Shown here piece after piece: positions 1-12,631 of a stretch of DNA of 64,000 nucleotides (positions within the stretch are counted from its first letter, which is position 1; each line of letters starts with the position of its first letter). Both the position numbers and the translations under genes were made by a program. Under the pieces are notes generated by a model. That model searched no databases and was not told where the DNA came from. It saw nothing but the letters and a program-made list of their open reading frames with translations. The DNA lies in contig CM054181.1 of NCBI GenBank assembly GCA_028829895.1, forward strand, positions 50,697,759 to 50,761,758, in the 5' to 3' direction. Origin of the DNA: Sinotaia quadrata. Taxonomy: Eukaryota; Mollusca; Gastropoda; Architaenioglossa; Viviparidae.

Positions 1-230
1 GAACCGTCTTCTTCTGAATGAATGAACCACCTTCTTCTTCTTAATTAATTGTCTTCTCCTTCTGAAAGAATCTTTTTTTCCTGTGTGAAACATTTTCTCC
101 TTTTGAGTGAACCATCTTCTTTTCCTGAATGAACCGTCTTTTCCTTTGTAAACCATATTCTCTTTCAATTGAACTATCTTCTCTTTCTGAATGAAACTTC
201 TTATTCTGTGTGAACCATCTCCTGAAGAAT
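1..230. repeat. Degenerate pyrimidine-rich minisatellite at left edge
   Basis: About 30-bp units of the form ctgaatgaaccatcttctt, poorly conserved, running off the left edge. Long open frames through it are by-products of the repeat. Confidence 0.75.
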
Positions 231-1859
231 AAACTATCGGACCCAGTAGAACCACTCAGTGTGCTTTCACGCTCGTCATCCAGATCATGACGTGTGCCAC
301 ACATACGCTTATATGCGTACATACACACGTGCACACATACACACAAAGGAGATCACTTCGGTTATGACTAATGGTTAATGCATTACGTCAAGCGATTAAA
401 TCATTCAAGCTCTTTACTTTATTGAAGAGAGAAGCAGGTGCAGCGGATACTGATATTGCATCTAATAGCATTGAACTGGCTGTGTGTGCAGATAGGGTTG
501 TTAGCACACAAAATCTTGGCCTGGAAGTATTTACAGATTCGAGCTAAAAGTGATTAAGTGCAACCACTTGTAACCGTATACGCATTTTGCAGTCTTTCTG
601 GCCTAAATGCAGGGCCAGTGAGTAACTCTTGAAAGTTTTGGTTACAAATCGCCGAGTGGTTTAACCTAGTCTTGTTAGGACATCGGCAAGTGGAAAAAGA
701 GGAATTCAGATAGTCGGAAACCTCAAGGTTTGTATGCATCACTGGTAAACGGCTCTTTATGTTTTCATTTCACATAGCCGAGGTTGTTAACCTTCTCTCG
801 ATAGTACAGCGAGTTATAGGACAAGTCGAAATAAGATTATGTTTGAGAGGTGTTGGAAAGGACAAAATCTATAGAATATGGTTAGTGCTTTCCATTGGGC
901 TGAACGGGTTTCTTTCAAACTACGTCGTATATATAGTCATCCGTGTCATCTATTGGTTTTCTTTCAAACTATATATATATAATCATCCGTGTCATCTTCC
1001 AAACAATGTTATTTAAATAGTCAACCGCTTTACCTAATCAATCGGCGAAGTATGAACTACCGTTTAGATTGATTGACAGATGTACAGTTCGATTGAATGC
1101 GATAGTACATGAGCGAGTGGTGACTTGAAATTTTGATTGACTGATTGATTGTTCGACCGGGAGGGTGATTGATTGCATGAAAGATTCGTTGATTTATTAA
1201 CTCAGTTCTTCAATGTTCTTCGAGTTTTTTTTTTATTTTCAAAATACGTTCTGTCCAACATTGAAGAGTGAATGATTTGGCGAAGTTACGAAATTACATT
1301 AAGAAAACAAATAGTATGTTCTAAGCAAGATAGAGAGGCATTATGTTTCATTTATTTCATAAACAAATACATATATATTCAACTACATAACCGCAAAACG
1401 TGTACGTGTACTTCTAAAATAAGTAAGAAAGTTTCAAAATGTATTTCTTCTTTTTAATTTCTGCCATGAATTCAAATCAACGCCGTAGAATATATTCCAA
1501 TTTTGCATATCAGAGCTACTATCAAATGAATGTGATTTAATTAATCAAAGAATGACATATACTATTGAACTGTCCGAAAGATCCGTAATAAAGCCAGTTC
1601 CAACACTCAACACTGACCACTAAGTGGTGAGGGTCTAGCGCCCTACATTTCGCTAAATCATGATGGATTTTAAAAAAAAATAATCTTATCGCTCCTTTCA
1701 CGGTAGTAAATTATCACGACTACAGTCCGCGTTATTTCCCTTACTGTAGATTTAAACCACAGAGTGACAGGTATTGCAAGGGGATGGGCGGCTATAGTTG
1801 GAAGAGTTTTGCTAGACAAACCCCAAACATGACTGGGTGATTTTAACAAATATTTTCAG
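231..1859. other. Non-coding flank upstream of the transglutaminase gene
   Basis: No coding segment recognised. Contains a two-copy tandem duplication at about 908-1000 (unit with tttctttcaaactat and catccgtgtcatct) and ends in the acceptor-like tattttcag before exon 1. A promoter or a 5' untranslated exon may be here but cannot be pointed to. Confidence 0.5.
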
Positions 1860-1872
1860 AAGCAGCTCGGAC

Positions 1873-2089
1873 ATGTTCGTAAGAGGAAGTCGTGCTGTCC
1901 GCAGTCGACACGAGGGAGTGAGAAGTGCAGTCGACGATGGGTCTCTTGCAACTCGCACACTTCACGTTTATGGGCCTCCGAGAGATCTGACCAGCGTGCA
2001 GTTCCAAGATCGGATGATGGTACAACACATCGAGCCACAGTACGCGTCCATGTTAGAGACGGAACATAACGAGAAAATTCAAGACGAAG
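1873..2089 (+). CDS. Transglutaminase exon 1 (tentative N-terminal exon)
   Basis: Reads from ATG 1873 as an Arg-rich, polar segment beginning [15 protein letters not shown], about 72 residues, resembling the charged extensions that precede the core in TGM1, factor XIII and arthropod enzymes. An acceptor-like sequence, tattttcag, ends at 1859, so a 5' untranslated exon probably lies further upstream. The frame reaches exon 2 in the correct phase only by using a GC donor (gacgaag/gcaaac, GC at 2090-2091). No GT donor in the right phase looks convincing. The composition is GC-richer than its surroundings and open for over 280 bases, which supports coding, but the segment is not conserved enough in the family for me to confirm it. 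Confidence 0.5.
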
Positions 2090-5000
2090 GCAAACATATT
2101 TTTTTTGCAAATTTGTTTATATTTTAATTTTGCTGTTCTTGTTATTTTATTGTCTTCATCTGCTTGTGTTTTGTCATCGCACGTCATCATTTCTCTCTTT
2201 TCTGACATCATAAACTAAACAAATAATATATTATCAATCAGAATAAATTGAATATACACTTTTCCATCATCTCCCTTAGTCAACTAGTTTGAATGTACTT
2301 TTCTATCACCAGTCTTATCCCATATATATATATAAACGTGATTAAAAATAATGAATTATAAAATAAATTAAAACGATTAGTTTGAACAAGTGTCAATTTG
2401 GACTTTGAAATTGTGTGATGGCAATGTATGTGGAAGCTGTTTAAACATGTTGCTATTGACGATTATGACTATCAATGCAGAGTTTCTCTTCAAAATGTAT
2501 GACAATTTCCACAAATGCATTAGTACCATAGCGAATTGGGTTTATTCACTCACTGGATTTGGTAACTTATTTTCACAATCAAATTTTGAATAATTATTAT
2601 GCAGCAAATTGCACAACTAATGTAGAAAACGGTATCGAAGAGAAAGCAATAATGGAAAACAAAATAATGAGAAAAATATCAACAAGGAAAGCCATTGTCA
2701 AGGTAAGTAAATATGAAAACACAAACAGAAACAGAAACAGATTTACGATTGGAGGGAAATGTCATGGAAATACAAACATAGACAGAAACAGATTTACGAT
2801 TGGAGGGAAATGTCATGGAAATGCAATATTATAAGAAATCGATATCGAGGGAAAGAAATATTATGGGATGAGAATATCATGGGGAAAGAAACAGTATGGG
2901 ATGTGAATATTGCGGGAGGGGAGAAGAAATATTATGGGATGTGAATATTGTTGGGAAAGAAATATTATGGGATGTGAATATTGTGGGGGGGGGGAATATT
3001 ATGGGATGTAAATATTATGGGGGGAAAATTATGTGATGTAAATATTGTGGAGAAAGAAATATTATGGGATTTAAATATTGTGGGGAAAGAAATATAATGG
3101 GATGTGAATATTGTGGGGGAAAGAAATATTATTGGATGTAAATGTCATGGGGAAAGAAATAAGAGAATACTACCATCAGGATAAGATATATTATTTTAGG
3201 GAAACGTCTCTATGACACGCCACCCTAGTTATTTTTATAACTAATTACGAATATGCGGGTGCTGTAAACGTTTTCTCTCTTCCACATAATTAAAGACAAA
3301 ACATTTACTGTCACACAATATTTCCATAGGTGGAAAACTTTTTACCAAAGGAGAAGATAAATCCGTCTTTAATCTATTTTAACGAGCTTCCATCGACCCT
3401 CTATCTCTCCAACATATGGTTGTCAATATGTGTAAGAATGCCAATTAATTTAACAATGAATATATTAAATCAGCAATCAAATATACATATAACAAATACA
3501 ATGAAAAGATTTGTTGACACCAATATTTCCACGAAAACATATTTGAATTATTTCGATGTTTATGCAGTCTTACATCCTGGCACTTAATTCAGCTGATTAG
3601 CATCAAAAGAAATCACAGGATCATTCTTATCATATCAGAAATGGAGTTATAGAGAGATATGAAATAATAGTTTGTACATAACCTTGTCAAGATGATGTTG
3701 CAATAGACTTTTGCATTCTTTCATAGCAAGTTTATTGTGAACAATGGAAATGTCATTTTTCATGTATTCCTCTAGCATGCTGTAGAGTGTCTAGCTTTAT
3801 TTTTGTATACATTCTCAGTTGCTATCTGACATGAAGTATCAATATGGTTCGCAAGTTCGATTTCGTGTTGATATGTACTTTCTACAGATTCTACCAGCAT
3901 CCTGCCTATCCACTGTCATTAAATAAGCAATATAATATTTAATTTTAAAAAATAGGGAGAGACAACTCTACACTGTCACAGTCCCTGAACTCAACTTCGT
4001 GGAAATGTATTATCATGTGTCAACAATGCATGAATAAGAATAATACATTTTATTTTCTCTTTCATGAACAATCAGGAATAAAATATTTGTTGAGGCTTGA
4101 TTTATTTTTGTTACTTTGTAACAGTTTAGCCATTTTATACCCTAAATAATTCTTTATGCTTCTTTCAGAGTCGAAAAGAATCCCGCTGGCAGAGTTGGAA
4201 AAGTTAGGGACGATAACTGTGCTGAATCTTGACTTCCACATCAAGGAGAACGCCCAAAAGCACAACACCCTGTTGTACCATTGCGTCACGCAGGACGATC
4301 CCCAGGCAGTTCTTCGTAGAGGTCAGGAGTTTTTTATCACCCTCACGTTCAGTCGACCATATCAGAATGAGATAGATGACCTGCATTTTATTCTAGAAGC
4401 GGGTAAGTTACGTTTTGTGAGTGACGTGTGCGTGTGCATGTATGTGTGTGTTTGTGCATGTGTGTGTGTGTGTTTGTGCATGTGTATGTGCGTAAGTAAG
4501 TGTGCTTCATGTACATTATATATGTATATGATGGAATGAGGACTTTAATTAGCATTTAGTGTTCACTATAGCAGTGTATCAGAGATGTTTAAGAAAGTAA
4601 CAATCACCGACTTGGCTCTTTCATTATTGTCCCATTTAAGTTAATTTTACCCTATTGAAGGCGTAATATTTCAGCCAAGAGACCCAAATTTAATCAGCAA
4701 TTTGATTTCAACCGTTTCCCACCCTCTCTCTAGCTCTATATATTGGAGAGTCTAGTTTCTTTATTGTGTTATTTAATAATAATACTAATATCCATATTAC
4801 TAAACTATAAATGTTGTTAGTACTGCTAATAATATGACGTTACTGCTAGTAAAGTATTAAATTAACTACTGCTGCTGCTAATAATTCCACAGCTATTGCT
4901 ATTAATATCACTACTACTGCTACTAAAATTACCACTGTATAATAATACCACTACTGCTAGAAATAATCACACCAATCTTCTAAAAGTAATAATAATACCA

Positions 5001-6421
5001 ATCTTCTAACAGTAATAATAATACCATCACTGCTAATATTAATAATACCATTACTGCAAATAGTATTTATAATAATACCACTATTGTTATCACTAATAAT
5101 ATAACTACTGATATTACCACTGCTGCTAATATTAATAATACCACCACTAGTGTTAACATTGATAATACTACCACTACTGCTAATATTATTAATAATACCT
5201 CTATCTGCTATCAACACTATTATCACAATCAATACTACTACTAATAATATCATATTCATTGTTTGCACTAATACTACTACTACTGCTAGTAATAATATTA
5301 ATACCTCTTCCTGCTATCATAACTATTACCACACTTAATACTACCGCTAACAGTACCATAATGGTTAGTAATAATAAAAATACCACTATTAAATATCAAT
5401 ATTGCTACTTATAATATCTAATTACTACTACTTCTGCTACCAATAGTACACTACTATTACTACTACTACTATTACTACTACTACTACCTCAACTGCTCCT
5501 ATAAAAGTATCTAAAATATAAAATTGCTACTAATAATAATGTACGACTGCTGTTATGATGAAAATGCAAAGCCGAAAGATGCAATGTTTGTTAGGAATTC
5601 TTGCGTGGATAACTGCTCACTTCCAGTTCAGTTATTTGTTATTGCTTTTTAATTTCTGTTGTTGTTTTTTGCTTTTTCCAGACAACAAATCTCCCGCCAA
5701 AAACCTTCGCGTGGAATTCACTGTGGATGAGACTGGTAACGCCACTTACAAGAAGGACGAAGCCTGGGGGGCGCGGGTTGTTGTGCAGTATGACGAAGAG
5801 AACAAAGTCGATAAAGTGAATATGAAAATTGCAGTCTACATTCCGGGTCATTGTGTGGTGGGTGAATGGGACCTCAAGGTCAGAACAACTCTGGTGGACA
5901 GCAAGACTGATTACATGTTTGTATACCCCAAGCCAGTCATCATCTTGTTTAATCCGTGGTCGGCAGGTAAGTTGTAGATGATAGAAAAAAAGAATCTATT
6001 TTATATGAAGAAGCCACTGACGGATATGTCTTAAGGAGAGGATCTATTTGATTTCATGAAGCCACGACTGATTTGCCTTCAGCCAAGCAGAGTATAGAAA
6101 AAGATCTATTTTATTTCACTGGTTTGTCCTGAACGACCAGCTTGTAGAAGACAGGCCTAGACAAAAGTAAGAGATGATCAAAGGCATTTACCAAGTCTGG
6201 CGAATAAATGCAGGCGTAGTAAATACACAACGTCATAATTAAATGACGTAGTATAGAACATTTTGAATTTATATCTGAAGTTTACGTTTCACCAATCCTA
6301 TAATAAAGTTTTATAAAGATCTGGTCGATTGCAGAGACGCATTCTTTCAGGAATTTCATTTAGGAATAGAGGAAACATCCAACAACCCTTGCAAGAGGCT
6401 GCTGTTTTGGAAGTGTGTGTG

Positions 6422-6481
<60 letters not shown>

Positions 6482-9400
6482 TTTGTGTGTGTGTGTGTGT
6501 ATGTGCGTGCGTGCGTGTGAGGTAAAACTGTAAATATCCTGTTTCTATTCACAACATGTTTTCACACGTCACCGCTTTGTGCGCGTTTGTGCTCGGACCC
6601 ACCCCTTTTGGATTGACAACCATCCTTAGTAAACTTTGAATACCCCTCGTTAGTGTTCTTAGACGGTGCACCCTTAAGAACTGCCTGATATTCCTGCTAA
6701 ACTATTGTCACAGACTTCACAGCAGCATGCCAAAGAACACTGCGCATTTTCAGAGGAGAAGCTTTTCTTTTAGTTGTAAATGCGGGATCATTTTATTACA
6801 AGAAGGACGACCAGCAACTCAGCTGACAATTTGAAATTTCTTTCTTAATTATGGGATTTGTTACTATAATTATATCTTAAAAGCACTAAAGTGTGAGCCT
6901 TTACAATCGGCCAGGTTTCTGTGAAACGCCTTGTTATGTGCGAGCCTCAAACGAATTCATGTTGTCTCCCTTTTGTTTTCAGTGGACCAGAGACACTTCA
7001 CTGAAAATAAAGATTTGCTAAATGAGTACATTCTCTTTGTTTTCAGAGGACCAGACACATTTCACCGATGATAAACATTTGCTGAATGAGAGTACATTTC
7101 CTTTCTTTTCAGAGGACCAGACACATTTCACTGACGATAAAGATTTGCTGAATGAGTACATTCTCAATGAGTCTGGCACAGTATTCAGCGGCACTTCCAA
7201 CTTCATCGGTTCTCGATCGTGGAATTACGGTCAGGTTTGTAGATTGAACATTCACTGTAGGAATTTTGTTAATTAAAAATAAACGCTGATGTTAATGATA
7301 ACGGTAATGTTACTAGAAAAACATAGTAAATCTAAAGATCTTATTGATATATATTCTCTTATTCGCTCACTCGTACTTTATAAAATATCTGTCACTGGTT
7401 GTCACAGTCTTCGAACATAATCTACTTTAGTTGTAATTGTTTTCCTCCCTTCTCTCAGAAACGCCTATACACCCTCACCCATGGAATGGTACTGTAGCCG
7501 CTTTTTGTCTGGACTCGTAGAGTAATGTACAAAGTGACTGCATCGCCAAACCATCAAAACTCACAGTTTCGTCAGCATGTAGTTCATTGCTTAGTTACAT
7601 CAAGAGACGTGTCTAGTCACGAAGGCATGATGACTTAGTGATTTAGACAAAAGGATTTCAAGAGCTCCGGAAAATAGCTTTACTGGGTTTGAGACACTTG
7701 TGATCTGAAGGTCTGCGACACCACGCCATTTGACATCTAATGACAAGAAGTGTTGCCAATTGAAATCTAAAGACAAAAAACCTCGCCATTTGACATCTAA
7801 TGACAAGAAGTGTTGCCAATTGAAATCTAATGACAAGAAACCTCGCCATTTGACATCTAATGACAAGAAGTGTTGCCAATTGAAATCTAATGACAAGAAA
7901 CCTCGCCATTTGACATCTAATAACAAGAAACCTCGCCATTTGACATCTAATAACAAGAAACCTCGCTATCTGACATCTAATTACAAAAACCCTCACAAGT
8001 CTGACTTCTGATGACAACAAACTTCGCCATTTGATTTCTGATGATAAGAAACCTCGTCATTTGAAATTTGATGACAAGAAGCCTCGTCATTTGAGACCTG
8101 ATGACAAGAAATCTCGTCATTTGAAATCTAGCGACAAAGGCCTTGCATTTGACATCTAATGACAAGAAACCTCGCCATTTGAGACCTGATGACAAGAAAT
8201 CTTGTAATTTGAAGTCTCGCGACCAAAGCCTTGCCATTTGACATCCAATGACAAGAAACCTCGCCATTTGAGACCTGATGACAAGAAATCTCGTCATTTG
8301 AAATATAGCGACAAAAAGCCCTACTATTGACATCTAATGACAAGATACCTCGCCATTTGAAACCTGATGATAAAATATATCGCCATTTGAAATATAGCAA
8401 CAAGAAACCTCACCATTTCATATCTATGAATAAGAAGCCTCCATGTTTGAAATATGATCATAGGACATCTCGCCGTTTGAAATCTAGCGACAAGAAGTCT
8501 CGCTGTTTGAAATCTGATGACAAGAAATCTCGCCGTTTGAAATCTAGTGACAGGAAATCTCGCCCTTTGAAATATGATGACAAGAAGTCTCGCTCTCTGA
8601 AATCTGATGACAAGAAATCTCGCCCTTTCAAATCTGATCACAGGAAATCTCGCCGTTTGAAATCTGATGACAAGAAATCTCGCCGTTTGAAATCTGATGA
8701 CAAGAAGCCTCGCCGTTTGAAATCTAGCGATAAGATGTCTCGCCGTTTGAAATATAGAGACAAGAAGTCTCGCGGTTTGTGTGCTAGAGATTAAAGAATT
8801 TTGAGCACTGAAAGCCACAGAGCTTATGATTCAGAGACAAATGTTGAAATAATTTCTTAAACAAAGCCTAGCAAACTTAACAATATATAGTCACAAGTAA
8901 TATCTTGAACTAAGATCAAAATATACCCACTGATCTAAATGTAAGTAAGATTTATTAATTTATCAGCTAGTGAGACCTCTAGAGTCAAGTAATATATTAG
9001 ACTAAGATCGAAATATACCCACTGATTTCAACGTAAGTTTGTTAAGCAACAATAGAACACTCAATAATCTAGAGTCAAGTAATATATTAAGCAAAAGTCA
9101 AAATCTACCCACCGAATTAAACGTAATTTATTCAACAAACCCAAGATAATGCAGTGAACTACGGAACGAAGACCACGACGATCTAAACACATGGAATCTA
9201 CTAAACAATGCCAAACATTTAATGGACTTGCTGAACGAAGACCATGATGGTCTACAGATTTAGAGTCACGTGACCTAGGAAGCTAAAAACCCTAGACTAT
9301 TTGGCGATCCAGATTGTGCTGCTAACACAGAGGTCCACATTCAAAAGCCTACTAATGAATAAAATCCTCCACAATATACACATCTCAAGAAGAGTAATCA

Positions 9401-12400
9401 TGTAAGCAAAGTCCCTATGGTCAAGCGGTCAAGTAAACCAAGTATATTACCATTTTGTGCAGTGAACTTTTATTTTGTTTTTAAAAAATTAGTTGTATAG
9501 TAAATAAATTCCGAACGATGTACAGAACTAGAGAAGAAAGATGTACGGGACACAGGCCGCCACCTCAGTCTGGTGACAAGAAACAGGTGTCATAAAGAAA
9601 ACTACTCCTATCTCTATTTGCAGTTTGACGAGGGCATTCTTCAGGTGTCGCTGTCTCTTCTGAGGAAAGCTTTCGGCTTTAAGAAGACGCCAGCAATGGC
9701 GAACGCCGTGGACGTGTCCAGAGCTCTGTCCAGAGTGGTGAGTCTGTACATAATTGTTATTAAGTGGTGAGTCTTTACATCTTGTTAGTGAGTGGTGAGT
9801 CTTTACATACTTGTTAGTAAATGGTGACTCTAGTCTAAACACACTAGTTATTAAGTGGAGAGCTTTTACATACCCGTTATTAAGTGACGAGTCTTTACGT
9901 ACATGTTATTAAGTGACGAGTCTTTACGTACATGTTATTAAGTGACGAGTCTTTACATACATGTTATTAAGTGGTGTACATACTTGTTAGTAAGTGGTGA
10001 ATTCTTACATACTGTTATTAAGTGGAGAGTTTTTATATATTCGTTATTAAATGGTTAGTCTTTACATACTTGTTATTAAGTGGTGAGTCATTACATAATT
10101 GTTATTAAGTGAAGAGCTCATTATTAAATGGTGAATCTTTACATACTAGTTAGTAAGTGTAGTGTCCCTACATACTTGTTAATAAGTGGAGATCTTTTAC
10201 ATAGTCATTATTAAATGGTGAGTCTCTAAATATGTTTATTAGTAAGTGGTGAGTCTCTTTATACTTTGTTAGTAAATGGTGAGTCTGTACATACTTGTTA
10301 AGTAGTAAGTTTTTAATACTTATACGTAAGTGGTGAGTCTTTACATACTTGTTATAAAGTGGAGAGCTTTTACATACTTGTCCCTTCATACATTTTAAGT
10401 AATATGTCTTTAATACTTGTTTCTAAGTGGAGAGCTTTTACATACATGTTAAAGTGGTGAGTCGTTACATCTTTTTATAAAGTGGAGACCCTTTACATAC
10501 TTCTTATAAAGTGTAGACCCTCTACATACTTTTTAATAATTGTTGATCTTTATATACCTGTTCGTAAATGAGAGTTTTTACATACATGTTAGTAAATGAT
10601 GAGTCTATACATACTTGATAATAAGTGGTGAGTCTATACATATTTGATAATAAGTGGTGAGTCTATACATACTTGTTAGTAAGTGGTGAGTCTTTACATA
10701 CTTGTTAGTAAATGGTGAATCTTTATATACAAGCTATTAAATGATGAGTTTCCACATACAACCTAATAAGTTGTGAGTCTTTACATATGTGTTACTAGGT
10801 GGCCTAAGTGGTGAGCTTTTAAATACTTGTTAATAAGTGGTGCATCTTTGCATGCTTGTTATGAAATGGTGAGTTTGTACATACTTGTTAAGTGGTGAGT
10901 CTTTACATACTTATTATTAAGTGGTGAATCTTAACACGCCTGTTCGTAAATGGTGAGTCTTTACACACTTGCCATTAAATGGTGAGTCTTTATATACTTG
11001 TTTTAAGTTATGAGTCTTTTTAAATTTTCTAATATTTGGTGAGTCTTTATATGCTTGTTATTAAGGAGTGAGTCGTTACGTTCTTGTAATTAGAAGAGAG
11101 TCTTATATTAGTTGTTATTGATTAGTGAGTAATTAATTACAAACATGCGATTAAGGGTAAAACTTTATTACCTTTTATTAAGTGTAAGACTTTACATACG
11201 TGTTAGTTAAATGTTGAGTCTCTATATACTTGTTATTAATCAGTGAGACCTTACATACTTGCTAGTAAGTGGTAAGTCTTTACATATTTTTAATAAGTTT
11301 TGAGTTCATACTTGTTAATAAGTGGTGAGTCTTTAATATACTTGCTATTAAGTGGTGAGTCTGTAACACTTGTTGATTAACGGTGAGTCTTTATATGCTT
11401 GTTATTAATTGGTGAGTCTTTACATGCTTGTTAATATGTGGTGAGTCTTTATATTATTGTTATTCACTAATATATCCTTACATTTTTGTTTATATGTGGT
11501 GAGTCTTTACACACTTGCTAATAAGTGGTGAGTCTTTTCATACTTGTTATTAAGTGGTGAGTCTTTACACACTTGCTAATAAGTAGTGAGTCTTTTTATA
11601 CTTGTTATTAAGTGGCGAGTCTTTGTATACTTGTTAGTAAATGGAGAATCTTTACATACTTGTTAACAATTGCTGAGTCTTCCATCTTATTAATTAATAA
11701 GTGATGAGATTTTACGTATTTGTTATTTAGTGATGAGTCTTTACATACTTGTTATTAAGTAGTGAGTCTTTACATACTTGCTGGTTTAGTAGTGAGTCTT
11801 TACGTACATAGTAGGTGTTTACATACTTGTTACAAACGGCGAGTATTTTACATACTTGTTAGTAAGTGCTGAGTTTTCACATTCTTGCTAGTAAATGGGT
11901 CTTTACATAATATTAGTAAGTGCATGAATCTTTGTTTACTTGTTATTAAATAGTTAGCCTTTTCATACTTGTTATTAAGTGATGTAGTAAATGATGAGGC
12001 TCTACAATTTGTTATTAAGTGATGCGTCTTTACATACTTGTTAGTAAGTGGTGAGTCTTTCATACTTGACAATAAGTGGTGAGTCTTTACATACCTGATA
12101 GTAAGTGGTGAGTCTTTCATACTTGACAATAAGTGGTGAGTCTTTACATACCTGATAGTAAGTGGTGAGTACATACTTGGTATTAAATGTGGGAACGTCA
12201 GAATGCCGCTCGTTGTTTCTGTGGTTTCCAGATTGTGTGCATTTTAATATATTTTCCGCTATTACCATCTTGTTGACTGTCGGTATGACTGTGTGTTCGT
12301 GATAATTAGTAATATTTGTTGCCAGTCTGTGTGATTGTGTTTGTATGTCTGTGTGTGATCTTTATTATTAACATGTGTTGCCAGTCTGTGTGGCTACGTT

Positions 12401-12567
12401 TGTATGTGTATGTAAATGTGTTTGCAAATGTATGTTATGTGTGTGGAGTCAACACTATTAATATTTGTTGCTAGTCTATATGATAGTTTGTGTTTGCGCG
12501 CGCGCGTGTGTGTGTGTATGTAACTGTCACTATTAATTTTTGTTGCCGGTATGTGTGACTGTGTTTC

Positions 12568-12631
<64 letters not shown>

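Noticed and set aside
2559..2704. Possible additional transglutaminase exon ending in the strong donor gtcaag/gtaagt
   Set aside because: It would leave in phase 0, whereas exon 2 needs phase 1, and the segment has no family similarity.
7600..8820. Long open frames on both strands (about 90-165 codons)
   Set aside because: They are the 30-bp minisatellite read in frame; low complexity with no start context.
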